Shown one piece after another: positions 1 to 7,406 of a stretch of 64,000 nt of DNA (position 1 is its first letter; each line of letters opens with the position of its first letter). The notes under the pieces were generated by a model. It was not told where the DNA came from and did not search any database. It saw nothing but the letters and a program-made list of their open reading frames with translations. The stretch is from Sandarakinorhabdus limnophila DSM 17366 (GTDB lineage: Bacteria; Pseudomonadota; Alphaproteobacteria; Sphingomonadales; Sphingomonadaceae). Made by a program: the position numbers and the translations under genes. The stretch is from contig NZ_ATVO01000003.1 in assembly GCF_000420765.1 (NCBI RefSeq), positions 62,001 through 126,000 on the forward strand, in the 5' to 3' direction.

Positions 1-233
1 GCATGGCATCGGCGCTCTATGCCGTGCCGGTGCCGGGCCATGCCGCCCATGATCCCGCCCGGCTCGCCGCGACTGCATCGGCCATGGGCATGGCCGCCAT
101 GACCGCGCCTGATCTGACCAAAGCCCTGCGTGCCATCGCGCGCAACAGTGAAAGCCCGCCGCTGGTGCTGGTCACCGGATCGTTGCACCTAGCTGGCCGG
201 GCGCTGGAACTGAACGGCAATCTGCCGAACTGA
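1..233 (+). CDS. folC: Folylpolyglutamate synthase/dihydrofolate synthase, C-terminal end (partial)
   Basis: Only the last 77 or so codons are present; the gene begins before the window and the frame is open to base 1. The tail carries VLVTGSLHLAGRAL close to the C-terminus, which matches the conserved (V/I)(T/C)GSLYLAGE-like ending of FolC, the ligase that adds glutamate to dihydropteroate and to tetrahydrofolates. The preceding segment, with a short 'TAPDLTKALRAIA' helix, fits the C-terminal Rossmann-like domain of Mur-ligase-type enzymes. It converges with the minus-strand regulator that ends 8 bases downstream. The call rests on a short fragment, so confidence is moderate. Confidence 0.72.
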   Translation, partial: MASALYAVPVPGHAAHDPARLAATASAMGMAAMTAPDLTKALRAIARNSESPPLVLVTGSLHLAGRALELNGNLPN

Positions 234-240
234 GCTTGGC

Positions 241-804
241 CTAGGGCCGCCGCACCAGCATCGTCACCATCGCCAGCCACGGCACCTCGGCCAGCACCTG
301 CTGGCGCGCCCCGGGCGTTGTGGGCAGCAGCTGGATGCGACTGCCGTCCACGGCGATCAGGCGGCCAAAGGCGAAACGGCCGGCGGGGCGCGGTGCCAGC
401 ACATCGCGGTTGATGGCGCGGCCGAACTGCTCTGGGGCCAGGCGTTGCGCCCAGAGTTCGTCACCGCTGCGATAATCGCCCTGGGCTGTTTCCACCACCA
501 TGCCGATCAGATCGGGTTGCGGCTGCGGCGGCAGCAACGTGCGTGGCCGTTCGGGGGCATCGGCGCCATTGCTGCCGATCAGTGCCGCCACCGGCACGTC
601 CGCCCGATCGGGCAAGGTGACCAGGCTGGAGGCCGGCACCGCCATCGCGGCAGCGATGCGCTCCAGCCAGTCGATCGATACGGTGCGCATACCGGTTTCC
701 AGCCGCCCGATGGTTTGCGGCGTGGTGGGCGGATCGCAGGCGGCCGCAACATCGGCCAGCGTAAGGCCGCGCGCCTTTCGAACATCACGGATACGGGTGA
801 GCAT
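241..804 (-). CDS. XRE-family helix-turn-helix transcriptional regulator
   Basis: 187 residues. Residues 1-60 form a Cro/CI-type helix-turn-helix: IRDVRKARGLTLADVAAA, then TPQTIGRLETGMRTVSIDWL and a basic-hydrophobic helix. The remaining 125 residues contain a proline-rich linker (around 85-100) and a C-terminal part (MVVETAQGDYRSGDELWAQR and onward) that looks like the sensor or peptidase-like half of CI/S24-type repressors, but no catalytic Ser-Lys pair can be pointed to. It is divergent from the DUF6456 gene. A perfect 8-bp inverted repeat lies only 6 bases upstream of its start codon, which suggests autoregulation. The regulated pathway is unknown. Confidence 0.75.
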   Translation of the reverse strand: MLTRIRDVRKARGLTLADVAAACDPPTTPQTIGRLETGMRTVSIDWLERIAAAMAVPASSLVTLPDRADVPVAALIGSNGADAPERPRTLLPPQPQPDLIGMVVETAQGDYRSGDELWAQRLAPEQFGRAINRDVLAPRPAGRFAFGRLIAVDGSRIQLLPTTPGARQQVLAEVPWLAMVTMLVRRP

Positions 805-809
805 GGATC

Positions 810-830
810 AAATAACCTCTCTGGTTATTT
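810..830. promoter_or_regulatory. Palindromic operator candidate between XRE regulator and DUF6456 gene
   Basis: AAATAACC-tctct-GGTTATTT is a perfect inverted repeat (8-bp arms, 5-bp spacer) that is AT-rich in a GC-rich chromosome. It sits 5 bases before the ATG of the XRE gene and 67 bases before the DUF6456 start. Placement and symmetry fit a dimeric helix-turn-helix repressor binding its own promoter. Binding itself is inferred. Confidence 0.5.
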
Positions 831-842
831 CTGTCCTACAAT

Positions 843-860
843 CCTCTCCTGTGCGAGAGG
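843..860. promoter_or_regulatory. Second short inverted repeat in the XRE/DUF6456 intergenic region
   Basis: CCTCTC-ctgtgc-GAGAGG, 6-bp arms with a 6-base loop, lies 37 bases before the DUF6456 start. It could be a second operator half-site pair or a small hairpin in the 5' leader. No other support. Confidence 0.25.
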
Positions 861-897
861 TAATCCATCATCAACGTGCCGCAACGGAGAAAAGCCG

Positions 898-1410
898 ATG
901 GCTCGCCATGCACAGGAAATCACCCCGGACATCGCACCGCCGACCGAAAATCGCCTGCGCGCCACCCGCATCCTGCCGGCACCCGATATCATCGATCGCG
1001 CCCGAGTGACGGTGAATCTGGCCGAATCGCCGCTGGCCTGGTTAGCGCGGCGTGGCCATGTCTCGCAGATGCAACTGCTGGCAAGCGAACGGCTGCGCGC
1101 CGATTTCTACAATGCGCAATTGGGCCCGCGCGTGACGATGCGCTGGGATCCGCTGCCTGCAGCCGCGCGCGGGCAGGGCGGTCCACCCGATCTTTCCGGG
1201 GGACAGATCGCCGCCAAACGCCGGTTTGAGGCAGCAGTTGCCGCCTGCGGCCCCGGCCTTTCCGATATCGCCTGGCGGGTGATCTGTCAGGGCGAAGGCC
1301 TAGAAGCGGCCGAACGTGCGCTGGGCTGGCCAGTGCGGGCCGGAAAACTCGTGCTGCAACTGGCGCTTGATCGCCTGGTCAGCCATTATGGGCTTCAATC
1401 ATCGGAGTAA
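898..1410 (+). CDS. DUF6456 domain-containing protein
   Basis: 170 residues. The ATG at 898 is chosen over a longer upstream reading because ACGGAGA lies 7-8 bases before it and the longer frame would run antisense through the XRE gene. The C-terminal part (GLSDIAWRVICQGEGLEAAE ... LQLALDRLVSHYG) matches the alphaproteobacterial DUF6456 family as I know it, a helical domain of unknown role often linked to DNA-binding regulators. The N-terminal 60 residues are polar and carry no recognisable domain. It is divergent from the XRE regulator and 6 bases upstream of sodC, so the two may be co-transcribed. Function unknown. Confidence 0.65.
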   Translation: MARHAQEITPDIAPPTENRLRATRILPAPDIIDRARVTVNLAESPLAWLARRGHVSQMQLLASERLRADFYNAQLGPRVTMRWDPLPAAARGQGGPPDLSGGQIAAKRRFEAAVAACGPGLSDIAWRVICQGEGLEAAERALGWPVRAGKLVLQLALDRLVSHYGLQSSE

Positions 1411-1416
1411 GCCACC

Positions 1417-1983
1417 ATGCGCCGCCCCACGCTCTTCTTGCCGCTTCTCGTTCTCGCGGCCTGCGGACCCAAAACAGAATCACTGGGCCGGGTGGGCGGC
1501 GCGCCGCCGTCGCTGATGCTCTCTACCCGCCTGCTTACCGCGGAAGGCAACAGCTTGGGCGAAGTCGAACTGCTCCAGATGGCCGAAGGCGTGCAGCTGA
1601 TCGCCACGGTGAAGGGGCTGCCAGCAGGCCAATATGCCATGCACCTGCACGGCGTGGGCCGCTGTGTTGGCCCGGATTTCACCAGCGCCGGTCCGCATTT
1701 CAACCCGGCGGGCAAGCAACACGGGCGTGACAATCCGATGGGTTCCCATGCCGGCGATCTGCCCAATCTGGCCGTGACCGAAAAGGGTGTGGGCGAAATG
1801 AGCCTGATGCTGCCTGGTCTGCGCTTGGCCGATGGCGATACGCCGCTGCTCGATGCCGATGGCGCGGCGGTCGTGCTGCATGCCAAGGCCGATGATTATC
1901 GCAGCGATCCGGCTGGCAACGCGGGCACGCGCATTGCGTGCGGCGAAGTGCGGAAAACAAGTGGGGCGACTGACGGGGCTTGA
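1417..1983 (+). CDS. sodC: Superoxide dismutase [Cu-Zn], lipoprotein type
   Basis: 188 residues. A lipoprotein signal peptide ends in LVLAAC (Cys16), so the enzyme should be membrane-anchored on the periplasmic side, where it dismutes superoxide. All metal ligands are visible: the Cu pair in MHLHG, the bridging and Zn ligands in AGPHFNPAGKQHG and GSHAGDLPN, the last Cu ligand in VVLHAKADDY, and the active-site Arg in GTRIACG. The disulfide cysteines (GRC and IACG) are also present. Known SodC proteins end shortly after IACG; here the frame runs about 13 residues further, and the last 7 codons plus the stop lie antisense inside tRNA-His. Confidence 0.93.
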   Translation: MRRPTLFLPLLVLAACGPKTESLGRVGGAPPSLMLSTRLLTAEGNSLGEVELLQMAEGVQLIATVKGLPAGQYAMHLHGVGRCVGPDFTSAGPHFNPAGKQHGRDNPMGSHAGDLPNLAVTEKGVGEMSLMLPGLRLADGDTPLLDADGAAVVLHAKADDYRSDPAGNAGTRIACGEVRKTSGATDGA

Positions 1984-2039
1984 ACCCGCGACCTCTGGTA
2001 CCACAAACCAGCGCTCTAACCAGCTGAGCTACAGTCGCC
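1962..2039 (-). tRNA. tRNA-His (anticodon GTG)
   Basis: The minus strand folds into a full cloverleaf: acceptor GCGACTG/CAGTCGC (7 perfect pairs), D-stem GCTC/GAGC, anticodon stem CTGGT/ACCAG with loop TTGTGGT (anticodon GTG), T-stem GCGGG/CCCGT with loop TTCAAGC, discriminator C73 and an encoded CCA. Base 2039 supplies a G at position -1 that can pair with C73, the classical bacterial tRNA-His identity pair. The 3' end overlaps the last 22 bases of sodC on the opposite strand. A matching promoter lies upstream. Confidence 0.97.
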
Positions 2040-2062
2040 ACGACAAACCTGCCGGGAGGCGC

Positions 2063-2091
2063 GGGATAGACGAGGGCGGGGCCAGAGGCAA
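2063..2091 (-). promoter_or_regulatory. Putative promoter of tRNA-His
   Basis: On the minus strand, TTGCCT (2091-2086) and TATCCC (2068-2063) are separated by exactly 17 bases. The expected start of transcription is about 15-20 bases before the tRNA 5' end. The same TTGC/17/TATCC arrangement occurs before petA and rplY in this window. Confidence 0.5.
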
Positions 2092-2191
2092 GCCAGAAGT
2101 TCCGCGCTCCAGCTCATGAATGACCGTTGCGTCGAACAGAAATTTTATTACAGTATCGCGCAATGAAATCCTGTCCGTTGGAGCAGAGCTG

Positions 2192-3295
2192 ATGACCGTT
2201 GCCGCCCCCGCTGCCCGTTTCGCGACCGTTCAACTGGCTGCCCTTGATGCCGCTGGCGCGCCGGGGTTCGACGCGCATGAACGCGTGGCGCTGGCGAAGG
2301 ATGCGGCCACTGGCCTGCATGCCATCGTTGCCATCCATTCCACCCATCTTGGCCCGGCGGCCGGCGGTGTGCGGCGCTGGGCCTATGCCAGCGAGGCCGC
2401 CGCGCTCACCGATGCGCTGCGCCTGTCCCGCGGCATGAGCTACAAGAACGCTATGGCGGGGCTCAAGGCGGGCGGCGGCAAGGCAGTGGTAATCGCTGAC
2501 GCGTCCAAGACGGAAGCGCTGCTGGAAGCCTTTGGCGATGCCGTCGCCGCGCTCGGCGGCCGTTATCTGACCGCCGAGGATGTGGGCATGAGCGATGCCG
2601 ATATGGTAGTCGTTTCCCGTCGCACCCCGCATGTGGCCGGGTTGCCGGTGGCGGCCGGCGAAGTGGGCGGCAATCCGGGGCCGTTCACGGCGCGGGGCGC
2701 ACTGGCCGGGCTGAAGGCTGCGGTGCGTCACAAACTGAGCACCGACCGTGTTGCTGGGCTCCACGTCGCCATCCAGGGCGTTGGCAGCGTGGGCGGTGCG
2801 CTGGCCCGGGCACTGGCCGCCGAGGGCGCGCGGCTGACCATCGCCGATGTCGATCCGGCCCGCGCCGCGGCGTTGGCCGCCGAACTGGGCGCGACCCAGG
2901 TGGACGTCGCCGCGATCATGGCAGTTAAGGCCGATGTATTCAGCCCGAACGCGCTTGGCGCGATCCTTGATCAGCACAGCATTGCCGCGCTTGACGTGGC
3001 GGTGGTGGCAGGCGCTGCCAACAACCAGCTCGCCACGCCGGAAGACGGTGCCCGACTGGCGGCGCGCGGCATCCTCTATGCTCCTGATTATGTCATCAAC
3101 GCAGGCGGCATTATCTCGGTCGTGGCTGAATATCTGGCCAAGACCGAAGGGCACAAGGCGACGCTGGCGGAGGTGAACGCGCAGGTGGATGCTATCGGCC
3201 CGCGCTTGGCCACCCTGTTTGCGGAGGCCGATGCCAGCGGGCTGGCGACGGACGTGGTGGCGGACCGCACGGCACAGGCGTTGATCGAGCGCTGA
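2192..3295 (+). CDS. Glu/Leu/Phe/Val dehydrogenase family protein (leucine dehydrogenase-like)
   Basis: 367 residues from the ATG at 2192, which has GGAG 8 bases upstream; an upstream in-frame ATG at 2120 lacks such a site. It should oxidatively deaminate a branched-chain or related amino acid with NAD+. Visible motifs: substrate-side GPAAGGVR, the catalytic lysine region YKNAMAGLKAGGGKAVV, the TAEDVG stretch, the Rossmann dinucleotide motif IQGVGSVGGALARAL, and the C-terminal APDYVINAGGIISV. The length fits the short (about 360-residue) leucine/phenylalanine dehydrogenases rather than the 420-450-residue glutamate dehydrogenases. The exact substrate cannot be read from the sequence. It stands alone on the plus strand and converges on tamB. 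Confidence 0.88.
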   Translation: MTVAAPAARFATVQLAALDAAGAPGFDAHERVALAKDAATGLHAIVAIHSTHLGPAAGGVRRWAYASEAAALTDALRLSRGMSYKNAMAGLKAGGGKAVVIADASKTEALLEAFGDAVAALGGRYLTAEDVGMSDADMVVVSRRTPHVAGLPVAAGEVGGNPGPFTARGALAGLKAAVRHKLSTDRVAGLHVAIQGVGSVGGALARALAAEGARLTIADVDPARAAALAAELGATQVDVAAIMAVKADVFSPNALGAILDQHSIAALDVAVVAGAANNQLATPEDGARLAARGILYAPDYVINAGGIISVVAEYLAKTEGHKATLAEVNAQVDAIGPRLATLFAEADASGLATDVVADRTAQALIER

Positions 3296-3302
3296 ACCGC
3301 CT

Positions 3303-6300
3303 TCAATAATCCTTCTTCCAACGCACGCTGCCTGATGTGCCGCCCAGCGTCGCCACCTGGCTGAGCACGGAAAAGGTGCGGGTCAGCCCGATCTCGATGC
3401 TGGTGGCGGTGTAACCCTGCGCGTCGGTGGCAAGCTCGACATAGACATTGCGGCCAACATATTGCCCGGCTGCCACGGTGGTGCGCCGGCCGGTGACAAC
3501 ATCGGCGGGCAGGATGCGCAGCCGATCGATGCCCAGGCCCTTGCCCACTGCGCCAATCGGGTTGAAACCGCCGCCACGAAGAGAAGTGAGCGCGCCGGCC
3601 AGTTGGATGGCTTCGGGCGCAGAAAGATCGGTGACGCGGCTGCCGAACAGCACACGCGACAACACTTCATCTTCCGGCAGGGACGGCACGGAGCTGAACT
3701 TGATCTGCGGCCGCTGCGCCGTGCCTTCCACATTCAGGAAAGCGGTGAAGCCGTTGCCGGTGTTTTCCGCGGTCACGGCAATGATCGGATCGGGCGGATA
3801 GGCGCCTACGAAGCGGATATCGCCGCGAGTGAGCTGAAAACGCTTGCCGGCAAAATCATAATCGCCGCGCACCAGTTGCACGCGGCCAAATAGTTCCGGC
3901 GTGGTGGCACCGCCGCGCAGCCGCACATCGGCCTGCCATTCCGAATTGATACCCATGCCGGTGACCAGCAGGCGGCGATCGGCCTTGATATTGAGGTTGA
4001 ACAGCCAGCGCGTGGGGGCAACATATTGCACCATGCGCCGACCGAGCACGCGGGTGTTCTTCTCGGTCACCTGCAGCACCGGCACATCGGCCACGGCGGT
4101 GCGCCCCACCCGATAATCGGCGCGCGACAGGGTGAGCGTCCCCGAAACGACGCCGCCATATTCGTCGGTCGCCAATCGGATATTGCCGCTGCCAGTGGCG
4201 GAAAGATCATCGCGGCCCAGGATGGCGGCGTAGGTCACCACCATGCGGATATCCATCGGGAAGGCGCGTTCATAGCTCAGATCGATGTTGCCCGATCCGC
4301 TGATGCTGCCTTGGCCGGATTTCCCGGTAAAGCGCGTGAGTTCCAGTTTCGACGCGGTGAAGCGGGCATCCAGGCTGACATCGGTGGCCACCGCACCCAA
4401 CAAGGGCGCTTCCACCCGGCCACCGGTGCCGCGGACCTGGCCTGCCACCTGCGGATCGCCCAGCGTGCCTGATACATCGGCAGCAACCTGCACCGCCCCG
4501 CGCACATCCAGCGCGGTGAGGCCGGACAGACCCCACAGATCCTGCGCCGGCCCGGCATAACGCAATTGGCCAGTGACGCTGGCATCGAATAGGCGGGAAA
4601 CAAGGTCAGCATCGCCGGCCGGGATCGGGCCCAATCGGGCTTGGGCACGGCCTTCCACCTTGCCGGCACGCACGATCACCGCGCGCATCACCGTGCCACC
4701 GGCACCCAGTGCGGCGTTGAGGCCAACGTCGATCGGGGTGGACGTGGAGGTGATGTTGCTGCGCGACAGGCCGTTCAGGCGCAAGGCCGCCGTGCCGGTG
4801 GGGGTAGCATCGCCGGCCTGCGCCAGCGCCAGCGTGCCCGAAACCCGTCCGGCCAGATTGAGCGTGGGGTAGGCCAAGCCCACCATCTGCAGCGATACCT
4901 TGTCGAGCCGGGCATTGAGCCGTTTCGTCTCGCCCCAATCGCCGGCCAATTCGGCATTGCCGAGTGCGCTGGTCAGCGTAACGGGCGCGAGGTGCCAGCC
5001 GGCACCATCGCGGGTGATCACCGCTGGCCCGGCCAGTTTGGCCGCACGGCCATCATATTCGCCGCCGCCGCTGATCTGCCAGCGGTTGGGCGCGATGGCG
5101 CCGGTGAAGGCGAGGTTGAAGGCCTCACCGCTGTTGCCGGCAATAACCAGGCTTGCGGTGCCGGAACCACCCTTCATCTGCAGTGTGCCTGTGGCCTTTT
5201 CCACTGCCAGATTGCCCCGTTCCAATCCGGCCAGATCCAGCGCGGCATCGATATCGGGCCCGCTGGCCGGCAACAGCACCCGGGCGGCCAGTCGCAGCCG
5301 GTCAACCGTGATCGGCGTTGAAAAAGGCAGGTTGAGTGAGTCGCCGGCCACGGCCAGTTCCGCCAACTGCACGGCGCCAGCGGCAGACAGTTTGGCGCTG
5401 CCCGTGAGGCTCTTGCCGGCCAGCGCAAGCGTACCAGCGAACGGCCCGGCAGCGGACTGGTCCAGCCGGCCGCTGGCGACAAACTCCGCCGCGGCCAGCC
5501 GGTCAACATCGATTCGCAGCACAGGCGACAGGCTGATATCGGCCTTCAAGGTGACCGGCCCCAACCCCGATTGCGCATCACCATCCACCCGCCAGCCATC
5601 GCCAGCCGGATCGATGCGGGCGGCCACGGCGGTGAGGCCATAGCCGGGTTTCGCCAGCCGGGCGGTGAAATGCGGCGCGGCGATAGTGCCTTCGCCATCG
5701 ACTGCGAATGGCCCCCAATCGAGGCTTTTGCCGGAGGAGGCGAGCGTGAAGCGGCCATTTGCCCAACCAGCGCGGCCCGCGGCGGCCAGTTTTGGCGATG
5801 ACAGCGCCAGATCCGACAGGGCAACGGCCAGGGCGGGCAGCAGCGCAAAACGCCCGCCCAGCTTGACGCCGCCGCCGGTAATGCGGGTGAGCCCGCCGGC
5901 GGGTGGGCGCGCCGCGATCAGGCGGAAATCGCCGCTGGCGGCAACGCTCCGGTTGGCGCCAGGTTTCAGATTGGCGCGGAAGGTCGCGTCGGCAACGCCC
6001 AGTTGCGGCAGCGCCCAACCGCGCACATCGCCCGCCGCGCTCAGCCCCCAGGCGCTGGTGGCCGGAACGAACGACAGGCCGATGCGTGCCGCCAATGGCC
6101 CGCTGGCCAGCTTCAGATCATTGGCTTGCAACTGGCCCTTGGCATAAAGCAGCCGGCCTTCGGCGCGCCATTTGCCAGCCAAGGGCTTCAAATTGTCGGG
6201 CAAGCCGGTGAGGCCTGTAGCGGTGGCAACCAACGGGGCTGACAGGCCCGTTTCGTTCAGATCGGCGATCCCGGCCACAGACAGACTGTTCAGCGCCAGC

Positions 6301-7406
6301 CCGCCTGGCAGCGCCAGCCGCTTCGCCAGCAGCCGCGCATCGATGATGGGCGCCAGCAGCGGGCCAGCCAAGCGCGCGGTGAGCAGGCCGCCGTCAACGC
6401 CCCAACCCTTGGCGAGCGCGCTGCCCTCCGCCAAGCTCAGCCGTATGTCGGCTTCGGTCCAGCGTTCTTCGGCACGGTCGATCCGGCCAGCCAGGCGGCC
6501 GGTGAACTGCCTGCCATCAGCCGTGAGTTTCAGTCGGGTCAGATCGCCATCGGGCACCACTTCGGCCACCACGGCCAACCCGCCGGCCAGCGCCTCTTTC
6601 GCAGCGCCACCCAACAGCGGCACCGGATCGATGCGCCCGCGCGCCCCCAACGCCCCGGCCTTGCCCGCCAGCGCCAGATCGGCCAGCGGCGCGGAACCCA
6701 AGCTGGCCCCCAACTGCCCGGTCCAATCGCGCCAGCGCCCGCGCCCGGTGGCGGTGGCATTGAGCGGCGCTTTCAACCCGGCCAGTGTCGTCACCAGGCC
6801 ACCAGTTGGCGCTGCCAGCTTGGCGTTGAGCGCGAACTTGTCCCGATCCGGTTCGGCATCAAGGTGCAGCGCCAGCGTGTCTCCGTCAGACACGGCGGCA
6901 TCCAGATCAACCAGCGCCCGCCCGGCGTGGAGATCAAGCCGGCTTTTGGCGCTCAGCAGGCGCTCCGGCCCAGCGATGCCCCTGGCCACAATCAGCCGGC
7001 CCAGTTCCAGCTTGCCGATACGGATATCGATATCGGGCAGGATGCGCGGATCGGTCACCGGCTTCAGGCGGGGCAGGCGTTCTAGCGTGGCATCGGGGAT
7101 GATCAGTTCGGACGCCTCGAAGCGGTTGCTGATCAGCGCCCGTGGTGCCCAGTCGAGTAACACCCGCGGTGCGCGGGCAAAGCGACCATCCTGATCGCGC
7201 AGTTCCACGCCCTCCAGCGTCGCCTTGCCCCACAGGCTGCCGCTGATCCGCGTCACGTGCAGCGAAATGCCGTTGGCCAGGCTGAACCCGGCCAGCCGCC
7301 GCGCCGCCCAGTCGCGACCGGATTGGGTATCAAGCGCGAAGGGCAGGGCAATGATCAGCGCCAGCAGCGCCAGCAGCGAAACCAGCAGGATGCGCCACCC
7401 GCGCAT
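3303..7406 (-). CDS. tamB: Translocation and assembly module protein TamB
   Basis: 1367 residues. An N-terminal signal anchor (ILLVSLLALLALIIALPFAL) is followed by a very long, repetitive beta-rich region of AsmA/DUF748-like strands. The C-terminal TamB (DUF490) domain covers roughly residues 1000-1367 and ends in GGTSGSVRWKKDY. TamB spans the periplasm, partners with the outer-membrane protein TamA, and is implicated in outer-membrane protein insertion and lipid transport. The start ATG overlaps the tamA stop by one base (TGATG), so the pair should be translationally coupled; an in-frame TTG one codon earlier is not preferred. Confidence 0.93.
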   Translation of the reverse strand: MRGWRILLVSLLALLALIIALPFALDTQSGRDWAARRLAGFSLANGISLHVTRISGSLWGKATLEGVELRDQDGRFARAPRVLLDWAPRALISNRFEASELIIPDATLERLPRLKPVTDPRILPDIDIRIGKLELGRLIVARGIAGPERLLSAKSRLDLHAGRALVDLDAAVSDGDTLALHLDAEPDRDKFALNAKLAAPTGGLVTTLAGLKAPLNATATGRGRWRDWTGQLGASLGSAPLADLALAGKAGALGARGRIDPVPLLGGAAKEALAGGLAVVAEVVPDGDLTRLKLTADGRQFTGRLAGRIDRAEERWTEADIRLSLAEGSALAKGWGVDGGLLTARLAGPLLAPIIDARLLAKRLALPGGLALNSLSVAGIADLNETGLSAPLVATATGLTGLPDNLKPLAGKWRAEGRLLYAKGQLQANDLKLASGPLAARIGLSFVPATSAWGLSAAGDVRGWALPQLGVADATFRANLKPGANRSVAASGDFRLIAARPPAGGLTRITGGGVKLGGRFALLPALAVALSDLALSSPKLAAAGRAGWANGRFTLASSGKSLDWGPFAVDGEGTIAAPHFTARLAKPGYGLTAVAARIDPAGDGWRVDGDAQSGLGPVTLKADISLSPVLRIDVDRLAAAEFVASGRLDQSAAGPFAGTLALAGKSLTGSAKLSAAGAVQLAELAVAGDSLNLPFSTPITVDRLRLAARVLLPASGPDIDAALDLAGLERGNLAVEKATGTLQMKGGSGTASLVIAGNSGEAFNLAFTGAIAPNRWQISGGGEYDGRAAKLAGPAVITRDGAGWHLAPVTLTSALGNAELAGDWGETKRLNARLDKVSLQMVGLAYPTLNLAGRVSGTLALAQAGDATPTGTAALRLNGLSRSNITSTSTPIDVGLNAALGAGGTVMRAVIVRAGKVEGRAQARLGPIPAGDADLVSRLFDASVTGQLRYAGPAQDLWGLSGLTALDVRGAVQVAADVSGTLGDPQVAGQVRGTGGRVEAPLLGAVATDVSLDARFTASKLELTRFTGKSGQGSISGSGNIDLSYERAFPMDIRMVVTYAAILGRDDLSATGSGNIRLATDEYGGVVSGTLTLSRADYRVGRTAVADVPVLQVTEKNTRVLGRRMVQYVAPTRWLFNLNIKADRRLLVTGMGINSEWQADVRLRGGATTPELFGRVQLVRGDYDFAGKRFQLTRGDIRFVGAYPPDPIIAVTAENTGNGFTAFLNVEGTAQRPQIKFSSVPSLPEDEVLSRVLFGSRVTDLSAPEAIQLAGALTSLRGGGFNPIGAVGKGLGIDRLRILPADVVTGRRTTVAAGQYVGRNVYVELATDAQGYTATSIEIGLTRTFSVLSQVATLGGTSGSVRWKKDY

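Noticed and set aside
2114-3154. 346-codon minus-strand frame opposite the amino-acid dehydrogenase
   Set aside because: Same reasoning: antisense shadow with His/Gly/Arg-rich content and no domain.
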